Source of the DNA: Ascaris suum
Taxonomy: Eukaryota > Nematoda > Chromadorea > Rhabditida > Ascarididae
DNA: 64,000 nucleotides
NCBI GenBank assembly: GCA_013433145.1
Contig: CM024189.1
Location: 8,362,001-8,426,000 of the forward strand
Reading direction: 5' to 3'
Position numbers and translations under genes: made by a program. Below, in pieces: positions 51,290 through 64,000 of the stretch (within the stretch, counting starts at the first letter, position 1; the number at the start of each line of letters is the position of its first letter). Below the pieces are notes generated by a model. The model was given only the letters and a program-made list of their open reading frames with translations. It was not told the origin of the DNA and made no database searches.

Positions 51290-53499
51290 GCCTGATACAG
51301 ATATTCTTCGAGTCCTGTAAAGGAGACTCGCCGAAATGATACGTAAACAACCAATGCAATATCGTTCATAGCAATATTGTCGGTGCAAAAAGTTTTGCCG
51401 CAATGATGTTGATTTTCTCAGCTACATAGGCATTCAGAAATTACAGGGAAAATAAAATAAAGCTCGTCTTTAAAAAAAACCACCTACAGCCATCTAATGA
51501 AAGCACTGCTAAGGGGAGAACGAGTACTCGGTTCTTGCCCTCAGCAAGCGTCTTTATATGGTTTAATCGACGAACTTCTCTTAAATGAGTTAATTTGCAG
51601 AAGTGCCCGCCTGCGGCGAATCCGTGTGTTGGTATTCGGGCACTATCCGCCTAAACAATGCGGCCTTCATTCAGAGCATTTTCTTTTTTTAATTTACTTC
51701 GTGGATGAAAGGATTATCCTGCTGACTCATGCAATCTTTAAACTTCAACAAAACCTTATCAAACTACGACAGAAATACAATTCTCCTCTATCATATAAAA
51801 GGCTTGTAGCTGAAGTTTTTTGCAAGCATTAAATTATATTTCACAGTTCTACATCGAGCAAAAGGCTGCTCTCATTTTTGCGGACGATAGCACCTCATGA
51901 CGAATTGCTATAAAAGCTTCAATACCTTCATTTTGCCACAGAATGAGGTTTTTTAACGAGGCGTGCTACCTGCAAAGGTGCAATCCTTCATTCATCATCG
52001 GAAATGGCACTTTACACAGTATTTTGCGGTGAGGTCGTTGAGCTCGGCGCTAAGTTGATAAAAAATAAGCAAAAAACTGAGCATAATTTTGGCTGAAATA
52101 TGCAACCTTGATTGGTTTCATTTATGCAAAAACTGTGTCACCTGTCAGCCACCTGCTCAAACCGGCACACTCCACCAAAACATTCGACTTCTCTTTTCAC
52201 CGAATATTTTATCCGTCATTACCTTCATAATCCTTTAAAAATTATTATTAATTTCCCTTCCGAACCACTAGAAATCCTCAACATTCTTTCCCATGTTACT
52301 ATAGGTTTTTTAAAAGTTCAATATGGCTGATTCTGCCGAATATAATCGTTGAAAGAAACGGTTAGTCATTCATGTTCGTTTTATAGGTTACACGTTTTAG
52401 AACAATGGCAATGAAACATATTGCGCCCGATAAATGAACTACAACAATAGATGCAATGATAGTAGAATTAAGCTTTATAAAAATATGCAGAGATTAGCAT
52501 TATTTAAGTATAGTGTGGAAATAAAGAAAGATGCATTACGATTGAAAAAAAATATGAACTACACATCAAAAATTTTGCACTTAAACGTGTAGTAGCATAA
52601 AATATAGAGCAATGCTTATTTCAATTTTATTAGAGAGAACAGATTAGGAAGCCAGAATAACTGAACATCTAAGTGTATGAATTTCTGTTGTTTGACTATA
52701 ATCAGCCATCCTTGTCGGGATTCAAAATGCAAGGAAATTACTTATGAATCTGAAATAGTGAACATAGTCAGCATATTTGTTCAGCACCTATAAAATGAAA
52801 ATGACAAATGAAAACAGATTATCTGTCGGCTAATTTTTAAAACAATGATTTAAACTTTGAGCGCACTAAGAGCAGGGTGGGGGAGGGAGAGTTAAGGCAG
52901 AAAACCAAGCCTTCAGTGGCTTCATCAGAACACGACTGACCATGAGCCTCTCGAATTTGTACAATGAACCAAATGCGTCGTACCGTCAAATCCTCATCGC
53001 AACAGTTGTCTTATGAGCTACTATATAGACACGATTACGCTTAGAATTTTTGAACAATCAGTAAAATCATTGATCGCTGTGAAAAATTCATGTTCGATAA
53101 ATTAAATGCATGATCTTTAGCGATAAACGACGACTGTTGTATCGATTTTGCGACTTTTAATCAACAATGATCACGCTCTCTCATTTACCTCATTGGTACA
53201 AAATATTGCTGATCTATTAACACATTCGGGCTGCGTATCGATACAATACGGCGATCATAGTGCAACAAATTTGATCGATTAGCGATCTTTGCAATGAAGC
53301 ATATCGATTAATTTGTCATTAACGTTGCATAGATGGTTATTTTAGAACGAGCAGTACCGACAAAAATTTGCATAATGTTTTCGAGCTTGCTAAAGGCAAT
53401 TTCAAAAATTGAAAAAGAAATTTTGCAAGTTTTGTAAGGGAATTATTGGCTGAGAATATATGCATAATCTTCGATAATCATTTTTTATGAGAGGTAGTT

Positions 53500-53530
53500 G
53501 GGTGGGAGTGAGGGGGGTGTGGGAGAGGGG
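53500..53530 (+). other. G-quadruplex motif
   Basis: Five G-runs of three or more in 31 bases with loops of 1-5 bases (GGG-T-GGG-AGTGA-GGGGGG-TGT-GGG-AGA-GGGG). Strikingly G-rich for this AT-rich region. Confidence 0.65.
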
Positions 53531-53812
53531 AAGTGCTCAAGCAAGCAACTAAGAAGACCATAGTCGCTATTCTATGAGCTCTATGACAATCATCTCGCCA
53601 GTTTTATTGCTGACGACAATGTTGCCATTCTGTTACGTAATATTCGTATATTATTTCTGCTTTGAAAAAAAAAAGTTATAGCAGTTTACTAAGTAAGTTC
53701 TTTGTATATATGTCCACTATGTAAATATTCATTTATGCTTGCATTTTGCAAACCTCTCACCCGAAATTAATTTCCACTCAATTTTGCAACGACCTCAAAC
53801 TTCAATTCCCAG

Positions 53813-55731
53813 AAAACGCTGTCGCATGCATTACTTTTTCAAATGGATCCGCGAAAGCTCCATCGTTCACTAGCATATTGCGCTTAGAGATTAAAACAAA
53901 TATTGATCAACACAGCTCATCAAAGCATCATCCAAGAAGAAAAAAGAATGTAGAACCGCAATCTACTTCTGAACAATGCTTCAGCAAGATCGATGATATC
54001 GAAGTGATAAAGATATATGTAATTAGATCACTACTATCATTGAGCAAAACGTTCATCGTCGTGTTGAACGAAGAAGCGCTATCTTTAATCGATTCTTCAT
54101 TCACGAATATTTGGTTGTTTTTTTTTTGCCATCCATTTACCGTTTTTACCTATTTACATATTTACCATTGCTCTCTATTTACTTATTACTTCAGTTACTT
54201 AGGTAACGAATGATCATATGATGCCGTTTTTTTGCATATCGTTTTTTTTTTTTTTGCATTTCTTTAGTGGTTTTAGTGGTTTGCCGAAGGCAAACCACCA
54301 AAACCACTGAAGAAATATATTATCAAACTTCTGGTCTGTGTGTGCTCATTTCAGTGTTCGGAGATTCGTCGAAGTCGGTGCTGGGTTACTTTAGTTAGTC
54401 GTCGTAGTTTAGAATGGGAAACTTATGCCCACCTACTAGGTGAGCGCAACGTGAGGAGGAGAGGTGGCGTGAGGGTGGCGAGGGTTGAGGAGCCATCCTT
54501 TAGTCATGCTTCCATACTTCGTGGTCAGTGTGACTTCTCGCTCTGTTTTCTTCTTAGCAATTCAGTGAGTAGTACTATAATGCAATTTTTCTAATGCTGA
54601 TGCACAATTTTCAACGGGCATAGAAAGCTTGCAAGAAATTAGTGCAGTAGCACATTGAGAAAGACTAAGCGATACAATTTTTTTTAATAAGCTTCTGCAA
54701 ATGTGCTCTTGCAAAGCGCATTACCACCGACATAGAAATTATGCAAGTTTGTGTGTCCGTGTCTGTATGTGTATGTGTATGAGTCTGTTGGTGTGTCAGT
54801 TATTCTTAATTACAAGCATCAATCAATTCGAGTGAAAAATTTTCATAGACATTGCGTTCACACTGGATGACACCTTATATCAGCTTTAAAATTTGTTCTT
54901 TTAGCTTCGTCGAGAATGAGAGACACTCAAGAAAAATACGCTCGTCTTCTCTTCCAGTCAAGCGGCAAACGACGACTTTTTCGCAGAATACTTGTATGAA
55001 GGGTCAATTCAGCTGAAATGTTAGTGTATTATTCAACCTGTTTTATTAAGTATTCGCGAATTACGAAGTTGCCCGGTTTATCGAATGCGCCTGCAAGAGT
55101 GCAAATGATCTTGGCTGCTCCGGCATACCTTTCCACTCGTATCAGTCAAAAAAAAAAAAAACAATATGAAACCCACTTTTCGAATCAATTTGAGACATAG
55201 TACACGAACTACACACAGTTTCATGCAGACGCATCTAATCGGCGTTCATATGGCGATTCTAAAGCTGCACTTGTGTGATTTTAATGTGCAACGAAAGTGT
55301 ATCGGGCAGTATCGCCCACGTCGCGCAATAAATCATGTGGAGATCGTTGCATATGCCATTCGAAATTAACAGCCGTGAAATTTGCGAAGAAAAAAGCTAC
55401 ACGCTTACACTTAGAAAATTTTTCTGTTTTCACAAAGTAAAACGTTAAAATAGATCTCGATAGCTCCTATATATATACTAGATCTCGATTATAATAAAGT
55501 AGCATAAAAAGAAACAATCTAGCTTTTGTGTTTCTTCATTTCCACGTTGAACAGCTTGTTTGCTTTTTTTTTCCACTTACAGGTAGCAAGCCACTGTTTG
55601 CCGACCTCGTAAATAATGCTCTTTTATGTTGGGGCGGACCTTTTTTTATGAATTGCGGCTTTCTATCGTCTTTAATCTTCTCAATTAATGCATTTTATTT
55701 TGTTGCACAGAATGGAAGCATAACAGAGTAG
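53813..55731 (+). CDS. Three-exon gene model with a C-terminal membrane span
   Basis: Exon 1 (53813 to 54003 or 54018) follows CTTCAATTCCCAG and reads NAVACITFSNGSAKAPSFTS, then a basic patch (KHHPRRKKN), ending in phase 0 at GTGATA or GTAATT. Exon 2 (54355-54439) follows CTCATTTCAG, reads CSEIRRSRCWVTLVSRRSLE and ends in phase 1 at GTGAGC. Exon 3 (55583-55731) follows TTCCACTTACAG in the matching phase, reads GSKPLFADLVNNALLCWGG, contains a hydrophobic segment (FLSSLIFSINAFYFVA) and ends with TAG. Two phase matches plus good splice sites support the model. The upstream start is not found, and the frame is open to 53746 if exon 1 is longer. Family unknown. Confidence 0.43.
54258..54316. repeat. 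28-bp stem hairpin with 3-base loop
   Basis: Arms 54258-54285 and 54289-54316 pair at 26 of 28 positions around a GAA loop (centre GGTTTGCC-GAA-GGCAAACC). The two mismatches are T-G and A-C, that is G-U wobbles on one strand or the other. It lies about 40 bases upstream of the acceptor at 54354, within the putative intron of the 53.8-55.7 kb gene. It could be a small palindromic element or a structured RNA. Confidence 0.7.
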
Positions 55732-55738
55732 ATGAAAG

Positions 55739-56382
55739 AGAGGTATCAGTGCTCAAAAGTGATAGCACTCCTCATGAAGACTCCGTCCTCTTTGTTGCTA
55801 GGAGACAGGCAGGAAAGGAACGATCGGTTTCTATGGATAAACTATCCTCAAAAACAGTACTGTTAAGATTTTGCAAAGATATGCATACTGTAGCGTGCAA
55901 AACTGCTTGTCATTCTTTGATGACATCGACACGGTGCAGCTCTCTTCGCACAAAATGCTACGAGCAGAAAATGAGGTGCACAGATTGCTGCAGCACTGCC
56001 TATTTTCCACTGCCAGCCGGCTGCCGCATGTGATGATCCTACACGTATCGTGCCTCGCCCTCAATTCAACAGCCCTCCATCCAGGCACAGCTTTTCACTG
56101 CTCCTAACGCAACGGGGCTAGCCGCTTTCGTCGCGTCAGTTGTTCTCTCCACTGAACGCATCGAGACTGTCGCGGCAAGTAGGTCACACTTCAGCCGACA
56201 TTTTGCCTCACTCAACGACCAGGTTGCTCTCACCTGGATTACGATTCCCTCACGCAACTAACAGTGTGTTCTCTTTATTCCAGCTTTTAATCTGTCCTTC
56301 ATGTTACACCGAACATTGCTCCAATACGTGCAGTTTGATGGCCGCGACAAATAGTTCAAAGTGTTGCATTTTCTCGCTTTAA
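55739..56382 (+). CDS. GC-rich island with overlapping Cys-rich frames; candidate exons
   Basis: GC content rises sharply, and several frames on both strands stay open, many Cys-rich. The best plus-strand path is a 74-codon frame without any start codon (56037-56258; LFTAPNATGLAAFVASVVLS, then ERIETVAA). Its internal donor GTAGGT at 56180 joins in phase to an exon after TTTATTCCAG at 56284, reading FNLSFMLHRTLLQYVQFDGR and ending in TAG. On the minus strand a good donor (ATCCAG followed by GTGAGA, near 56233) and a Cys-rich frame at 56088-55831 are rivals. The strand is undecided. Confidence 0.33.
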
Positions 56383-56987
56383 TCTCCGATTGGTTTGCGC
56401 TGACTTTGTCGAATCGAATAATTCATTTGGAAAGTATTCTGGTTTAACCGCTCGAACAATTAGAAACTCGCTTCAGAGAATAATTGCACTTGAACATGAC
56501 ATGAATTTTAAGTGAAGAAAAGAATTTTCTCAGTTCCTGGAGATGTTATGGATGCTTGAATTACGAACGCATTTATGCAAACCATCTGATATATTATGGT
56601 GGCCTCACTAACTAATGCTTTTTTTCAAAGACCGAAAAAAGTTGAAAAGAAGCATATCATGATAGTTCGTTTAGGGTTCTTCGACATACGTTGTCTTTGC
56701 TTTCTCATAGTCCTAGGAAAACAGTAATGAATAGAGTACAGTTTCTTTTTGCACAACCTTAATACTTCTGACCAGCTGACTGAGCATGAAAACAATGAGG
56801 AATTTCAATATAACTGCTAGAAATGTTCATTCTTGAATGGGAAACGAGGAACGTGAATCGAAAGTTTATCAACAAATAAAAGTTTTTCACTATTTCTAAG
56901 AAATTATTTAGTGTTGCTATTAATGCATTATATTGTATTACTTGATACGTCTACTATTTAAGCTTATCGCTGTCAATCTCTATTATC

Positions 56988-57217
56988 TTAGTCGAATGCA
57001 TTGACAGTTATATCCGTAGAGACTCCTGAGTAATACGGTTCATCGTTGTTGCTGTGGTAGATGGTATTTCTTGAATACCATAGTTGCAAATTATTGCGGA
57101 TAATATCATCAAAAGCTTTTAACGTCATAGAGAAGAGATACACACTTTCGATATTTGCCCAATTTTTGGCTTACCAATCAAATATGCGTTACATATCAAT
57201 GTAGTAATTAATTTCAT
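56988..57217 (-). CDS. Signal-peptide-like first exon and short downstream frame
   Basis: From ATG 57217 the frame MKLITTLICNAYLI resembles a signal peptide and ends in phase 1 at a good donor (GTAAGC, 57174). Downstream on the same strand an ATG at 57128 opens 46 codons with a convincing soluble composition (MTLKAFDDIIRNNLQLWYSR ... GVSTDITVNAFD) ending in TAA at 56988. No acceptor joins the two in phase, so they may be separate pieces. No family is recognised. Confidence 0.33.
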
Positions 57218-58001
57218 GAACGAAGATGAACAACATCGAAGGACCAACCACTTCACGATCGGCTGATGTACCCGAATTAAAATTTTTTTGCACACGTTTC
57301 GTCGCTATTTCACTCTTTCAGGTTCTCTTTTCTGAAATATTCTCTTCAAATATGTAACATTGATAGGATATTTATGAAATAATTGATATGCAAGAAGATA
57401 TCTATCTGTGAGTTCCTTTCTCTCAATAGGCGGCATTCGTTTCATTCTTTAAAGATAGCTATTTCAAATCGTTTAGAAGAAATTTTCATCTCCTTTCAAT
57501 GTCATTAATTTTTCTTCATTACAAAATAAAGTTGACTATGAAATCTGAATTTTCTTCGTCACATTGATAGAGCTCATTTGTCTATGAGATAATCGACAGG
57601 TGTTTTCTACTGTGATGCTGTCGACAATCACTGTGAGTAAAATATTGCAAAAAAAAAATCTCTCAATAATTATTAGCTAAGGAGTCATTAGTTTTCATTA
57701 TTTTTTATCTAGAGATTCATCTAGCTATATCATAACGTCCAATTTCTATTTCGAAAGCGTAAAAATTGGGCAAAAAAAAAAGTTTTTTATCCGAGAAAAA
57801 AAAATTGCAAAAAACAATGATCAGTTTTCGTGATAGCTGTATATGCCGCTAAGTTTCAAATAGAATTTGTCAGTTATGTGTAATAATACTCTCTAATGAG
57901 AGTGCTATAAAAATTTGATGAAACAATTTTTAGAGTATGCTTCATTGTTAAAGCGTTTGAAGAGTTGCTGAAAATTTTATAAACTTATAGCTTCCATACA
58001 G

Positions 58002-58942
58002 GTAATGATGCAGCATGGTTTTATGAAGTAGTCCAAGAAACTGGTTGGTTCGAGGGGTGAAGCAATATTCTTTTTGCGCGAATTTTTCAAAAGTTCATAT
58101 CTTTTGCTGCAATATAACAGCACCTACGAGATCTGGTCTGAAAGCATAGTATGGAAAAGGTTTCATCCATAGTTAAAGAGAAACTCCACTGTTAGAACAC
58201 GTTTTCGAAGACGATTCAGAGTGCCATTTTCATGCGAGTTGAAGAGCTTTGGAAAAATGATCGCACAAACTTTGTGCAGTCAATTGGCGCACATCTCAAC
58301 CTGTCGGGCTTCTCTACTTGTCAGTGGAAACTTCGATCTGCAGTACTTGTATGATGCGCATGAATCTATGCTTAGCTTAACCGAGAGAACGTGAAAGGAA
58401 TATCATTTCACTAGTGCAGAATTTCAGCTCACAACGGAAGGATAGACATGACCTCTGCGCTGCCGTGTTTGTTTAGCGGGAAGTGGGGCGGGAGGGAGGG
58501 GAGATATACGTATCAAAGCGGATTCTAGCATGTTTAGCTGAGAAGGTCCACAAGTGCTTTTCCAAGTATTGCGTCTGAATTTTGCAAGAAGGTGATAGAA
58601 CAGCATAATTATTCTGCCTTATTGATGCGGTGAAATTGCTTTGAAATTTTAGCATATGGAATTCCTGTAGAATAATTGCTCTGAGTGTTTAAAAATGCTG
58701 GTAAAATGCAATTTGCACTTCTTTAGGCAAATATTCGTTGGCGAAGGCTACCTGACGTTACGAGAAGCTTGAAAGGATGGCTAGCCGAAGCCGAACTTCC
58801 AGCTGTAATGAAAAAACAAATCCACTCTGGAATCGGTGAAACAATCCGCGAAGTACAACGATGGGGTAAAAATTTTGCGCTATTTGTTTACAATTCGAAA
58901 AAGGAACAAAAATGTGCAGATGCCCCCCCATCCTTAAAGTGA
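58002..58942 (+). CDS. Unrecognised gene, last four exons
   Basis: Four exons join in phase with consensus borders: 58002-58056 (after CTTCCATACAG; NDAAWFYEVVQETGWFE), 58121-58148 (after AATATAACAG; TYEIWSESI), 58196-58342 (after CCACTGTTAG; FMRVEELWKNDRTNFVQSIG) and 58727-58942 (after TTCTTTAG; IRWRRLPDVTRSLKGWLAEA), ending in TGA. The third intron-exon step uses an intron of only 47 bases. The combined reading is a soluble, helical protein of at least 147 residues with a charged, Cys-containing tail. The first exon enters in phase 1, so upstream exons must exist and were not found. An alternative donor (GTAAAA after 58863) could extend it. A minus-strand frame at 59027-58758 is its shadow. 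Family not recognised. Confidence 0.68.
58478..58501 (+). other. G-quadruplex motif inside an intron
   Basis: Five G-runs in 24 bases (GGG-AAGT-GGGG-C-GGG-A-GGG-A-GGGG), the strongest such motif in the window. It lies in the last intron of the 58.0-58.9 kb gene, G-rich on its coding strand, so an RNA quadruplex in the pre-mRNA is possible. Confidence 0.7.
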
Positions 58943-61270
<2,328 letters not shown>

Positions 61271-62250
61271 TCGCGATTCCACAGCATAACTATTTCTACA
61301 GTTTGTTTGAAAATGTTCGGTGTTTTGGAGAAGAAAGCGGTTTGCTTGAGGCACATTACCACCAAACTGGTGCAAGTAGGTGAGCAAAAGGGAGAAAAAT
61401 TTTGTTTCCTTCTGCCCTTTGAGTTGAAATTTGCTTTTATCACTGTGAGTGTTTTTGTGTATGTGTATCAGCGGAGAAATGTGGCTCAATAGAAATATCA
61501 GCCGAACAGCTGTTTTATGTTCATCGCATCGGCGCCATTCAAATAAAGTTTTCGGCCACAAAATGACACTCTTAACGCAAAATCACCTGTTGAAATTGTT
61601 GAAGCATTTTAAAGATGACGTCATATAAAATGCGCAGTTGATGGTCGACTTGTCTATAGAAACGTATCTGAATTACATTTATATTTGTCTTGTTGGATGC
61701 ATTCGATATTTTTCTTTTTCTTTCTTTTTCCTCTCAGAAGTTGTCTTAACGATAAGGACGCTAGAGAAGCCAAAATATCTACATTTGTTTGTTGAAAAAG
61801 GAACGAATGAGTAAGCAAGTCAACCACTCAAATGAAGTGGCGCAATTTGGCGACATCTGCACGACACCCTTAGGACTCAACTTCTTATGTTTCTGATCAA
61901 TGAAAAAATTATTGATGAGTGAAACAATCAACAACCCCAAGTGCGTAGTGGAGAATATAAGATGTAAATTTGAGGACCTCAAAAAAAATTTTTGATTTTT
62001 TCGATGACGAACGTCGTCATTGCATAGCCATTAGCGTACACTGACAGTGATCACTATAACTAAATAAGAAAACTAGTAATGAAAGAGATGGAAATGATAG
62101 TACTAATCAATAATGTCGAATGACAAGAGGTTGAAATAGGTAATTCATTTACTACTGTGTTCACATTAGCATGAGCTAAGTTGAGTTATGTCGGGCTGGC
62201 ATTATGAGCCGTATTCGCTTCACCTTTTCAACGGAATGTTTCATCTGCAG

Positions 62251-63935
62251 ATATGAAATCGATGACTTCGTGACAGCTGAGAAGATAATTTCAACAGAAT
62301 GTGCAGATTGGCCGCAGATGCAATTTCAGTTTGCATGTGCATATGCTATGCTGGATCGCCTCATAGATCAGTCTCTTTTTGACCGCATACGTCGACGTGC
62401 ATTCGCGTTAGTTTTTGAAGTTTCATTAAAATTTGCGGCTTGTTTCAAATCAATCATGAAGCTGCACAACACTAATAACGAATGACACATCAGGTGAGGC
62501 TAAAGTTGGGCAATCGACTGCTCAAAACCTGAGAGGCATTTGAAAATTTATTTGCTGGATCCGAGCTAATCGTTTGTGGAAAATTAAAACAAGCTAATTG
62601 TTGCTCGAATCGAGCGGAAGTGAACGAAGTGCTTTCATATGTAACATTTTGGGAACTTCGCTAGAATATAGATTTACTGCCAACATTTAAATTCCTCATA
62701 ATAGGCGGTCGTTTTGCTTACACTACAGCACAGTTATTACTGTTATACAGTACTGTCAGCGCAAGCTGACTCTTGGCAAATTTCATTGGCCAAACTTGCG
62801 AGACATAGCGGTTTTTTTTCCAATTTTAAGGATCAACCGGCTTAAGGCGAAACCATTAAATTTCCATTAGCTGAAATTGCTCCCAGTCGACTAAGCTAAG
62901 ATTCGCTTTTTCTTGTTTGTTTTTTTTTTCCAATATTCCCTTATTTAGTTGCAAATTTTACACCAAACAAGAAGTTGTTTTACATCACACACTTCTTTGG
63001 CCTCTATTTTGTGCAGACCCAACAATTCCAAGCTTTTTCATGCTTTCCACTTGCTTTCGGCTGCTATAGTGAAATTGCGTTGCAGCAATCTGCAGCGGTA
63101 TTTTTGCTTTTGAAGAACCTTACAATATCTTCACCATTTGGAGGCAGGACCACTATTATTTAAACGTTTTTAGCTTCCATAACGATCATATGCAAGCGAT
63201 CTATTCAAACTTGACAACAAAACTCCAACATCTTGTAAAATATAAATATACGGCTGCTTCATTTCCCGCTGGCGAATTTATTCAACCTGTCCATGTTCAG
63301 TCTTCTGCTGCTGTTATTTTAACAATGTTTTGTGTCGTCTTCAGCTGCACAGAACTTCCTTATGAGTAGCCAAGTTGGCGGTTATGAGTTGTAGCTGATG
63401 TTAAGCACAGTAAAAAAAAAAATTTCTTATCATCATACATTTCCATACTATCTGCTGCGCAACCCAAAACCATTAACGCAGGATTAACTTACGTTGACGA
63501 ATTTCTTTCTTAGACTTGACACAGGCTCTGATTCAGCATGCTGAGCAGAAACCAGAGATATCCGGTTCGCAGCCCAGTCGTCGAACAACTGTTTCACTAG
63601 CATCCTCACTATTGTTCCTATTGCTCACTGCCTTGCTTCAGTCTAGCCTCAGTAGTACAAACGAATGAACAAGAATAAGCTGAAAAATTACCTAAAGCTT
63701 GCAATGTGCTGATTTATCAAAAGTTTCAGTAAGAAACTTTCCGGTCATTGCTTGTATGACTTCTGGCTGACTATACTTACGGATTCAATCGCATGGGAAA
63801 AGATGTTCAGCTCAGATGCGGTCGCTCCAAAGCAGAAGCTTTCGCTTGTCTTTCAATTCGCGATTGTTAACGGCTATTTCGAGTTGATGAATTTCATCTG
63901 GGAACGAGTTTCTGAACCACAGAGAGAATATATCG
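62251..63935 (+). CDS. Ankyrin-repeat-like protein, partial (runs off the right edge)
   Basis: Exon 62251-62406 follows TTTCATCTGCAG (or continues upstream to an ATG at 62204), reads YEIDDFVTAEKIISTECADW and ends at GTTAGT. Exon 63730-63935 follows AAAGTTTCAG in the matching phase and ends at GTATGA. It reads QKLSLVFQFAIVNGYFELMN followed by FIWERVSEPQREYI. The A-x3-NGYFELMNFIWE pattern fits the helix pair of an ankyrin repeat, and strings of such divergent units occur in expanded nematode families. That places it as a probable helical-repeat, protein-binding protein; the family call is from pattern only. The next exon lies beyond 64000. The intron 62407-63729 contains another candidate exon (63514-63668). 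Confidence 0.48.
63514..63668 (+). CDS. Candidate last exon with hydrophobic C-terminus
   Basis: After a pyrimidine-rich acceptor (GAATTTCTTTCTTAG) one frame runs 50 codons to TGA: a polar part (LTQALIQHAEQKPEISGSQP) and then a membrane-type segment (LASSLLFLLLTALL) with a short polar tail (QSSLSSTNE). It contains no start codon. GC content is well above background. It would be the end of a tail-anchored or type I membrane protein. It sits inside the inferred intron of the ankyrin-like gene, so it may be an alternative last exon or a different gene; its phase does not fit the following exon. Confidence 0.33.
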
Positions 63936-64000
63936 GTATGAACGTCTTCAGATATAAGCATCATTATTATTTAACTCAACCTATTCACATTGTTCAAATC

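Overview
This is eukaryotic nuclear DNA and looks like a nematode chromosome, though the species cannot be named. It is AT-rich. Genes are cut into short exons with TTTCAG/TTGCAG-type acceptors. One deduced intron is only 47 bases long, and several ATGs sit directly behind a CAG acceptor. There are four long (AT)n tracts, no prokaryotic operons and no rRNA. I saw no convincing tRNA, spliced-leader gene or transposase.

The one gene whose family is certain is a receptor tyrosine kinase on the minus strand (about 32.35-39.46 kb, probably beginning upstream towards 42.2 kb). Eight exons join in phase into a complete kinase domain of the MET/RON (HGF receptor) type; the nematode counterparts are the SVH-2/F11E6.8 proteins. 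The MET twin activation-loop tyrosines are Ser-Phe here, and the modelled C-tail has no tyrosine.

Other models rest on splice signals plus matching reading phase, not on homology. The best are a four-exon plus-strand gene at 58.00-58.94 kb that no long open frame reveals, a two-exon basic protein at 24.71-25.22 kb (minus), a two-exon membrane protein at 14.69-15.21 kb (minus), a three-exon plus-strand gene at 53.81-55.73 kb, a type II membrane protein first exon at 11.21-11.60 kb (minus) with a possible divergent partner at 11.73 kb, and an ankyrin-like gene running off the right edge (62.25-63.94 kb, plus).

Layout: 0-9 kb is mostly non-coding with weak exon candidates; 9-15.2 kb is the denser left cluster; 15-32 kb is gene-poor, with two AT tracts, a fold-back element and the 24.7 kb gene; 32-42.7 kb is the kinase locus; 43-53 kb is gene-poor with a very long AT tract; 53.8-59 kb is the right cluster; the ankyrin-like gene fills the right end. 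Three G-quadruplex motifs, one 44-base perfect palindrome and one 28-bp hairpin stand out. No pathway linking these genes can be read from the sequence.
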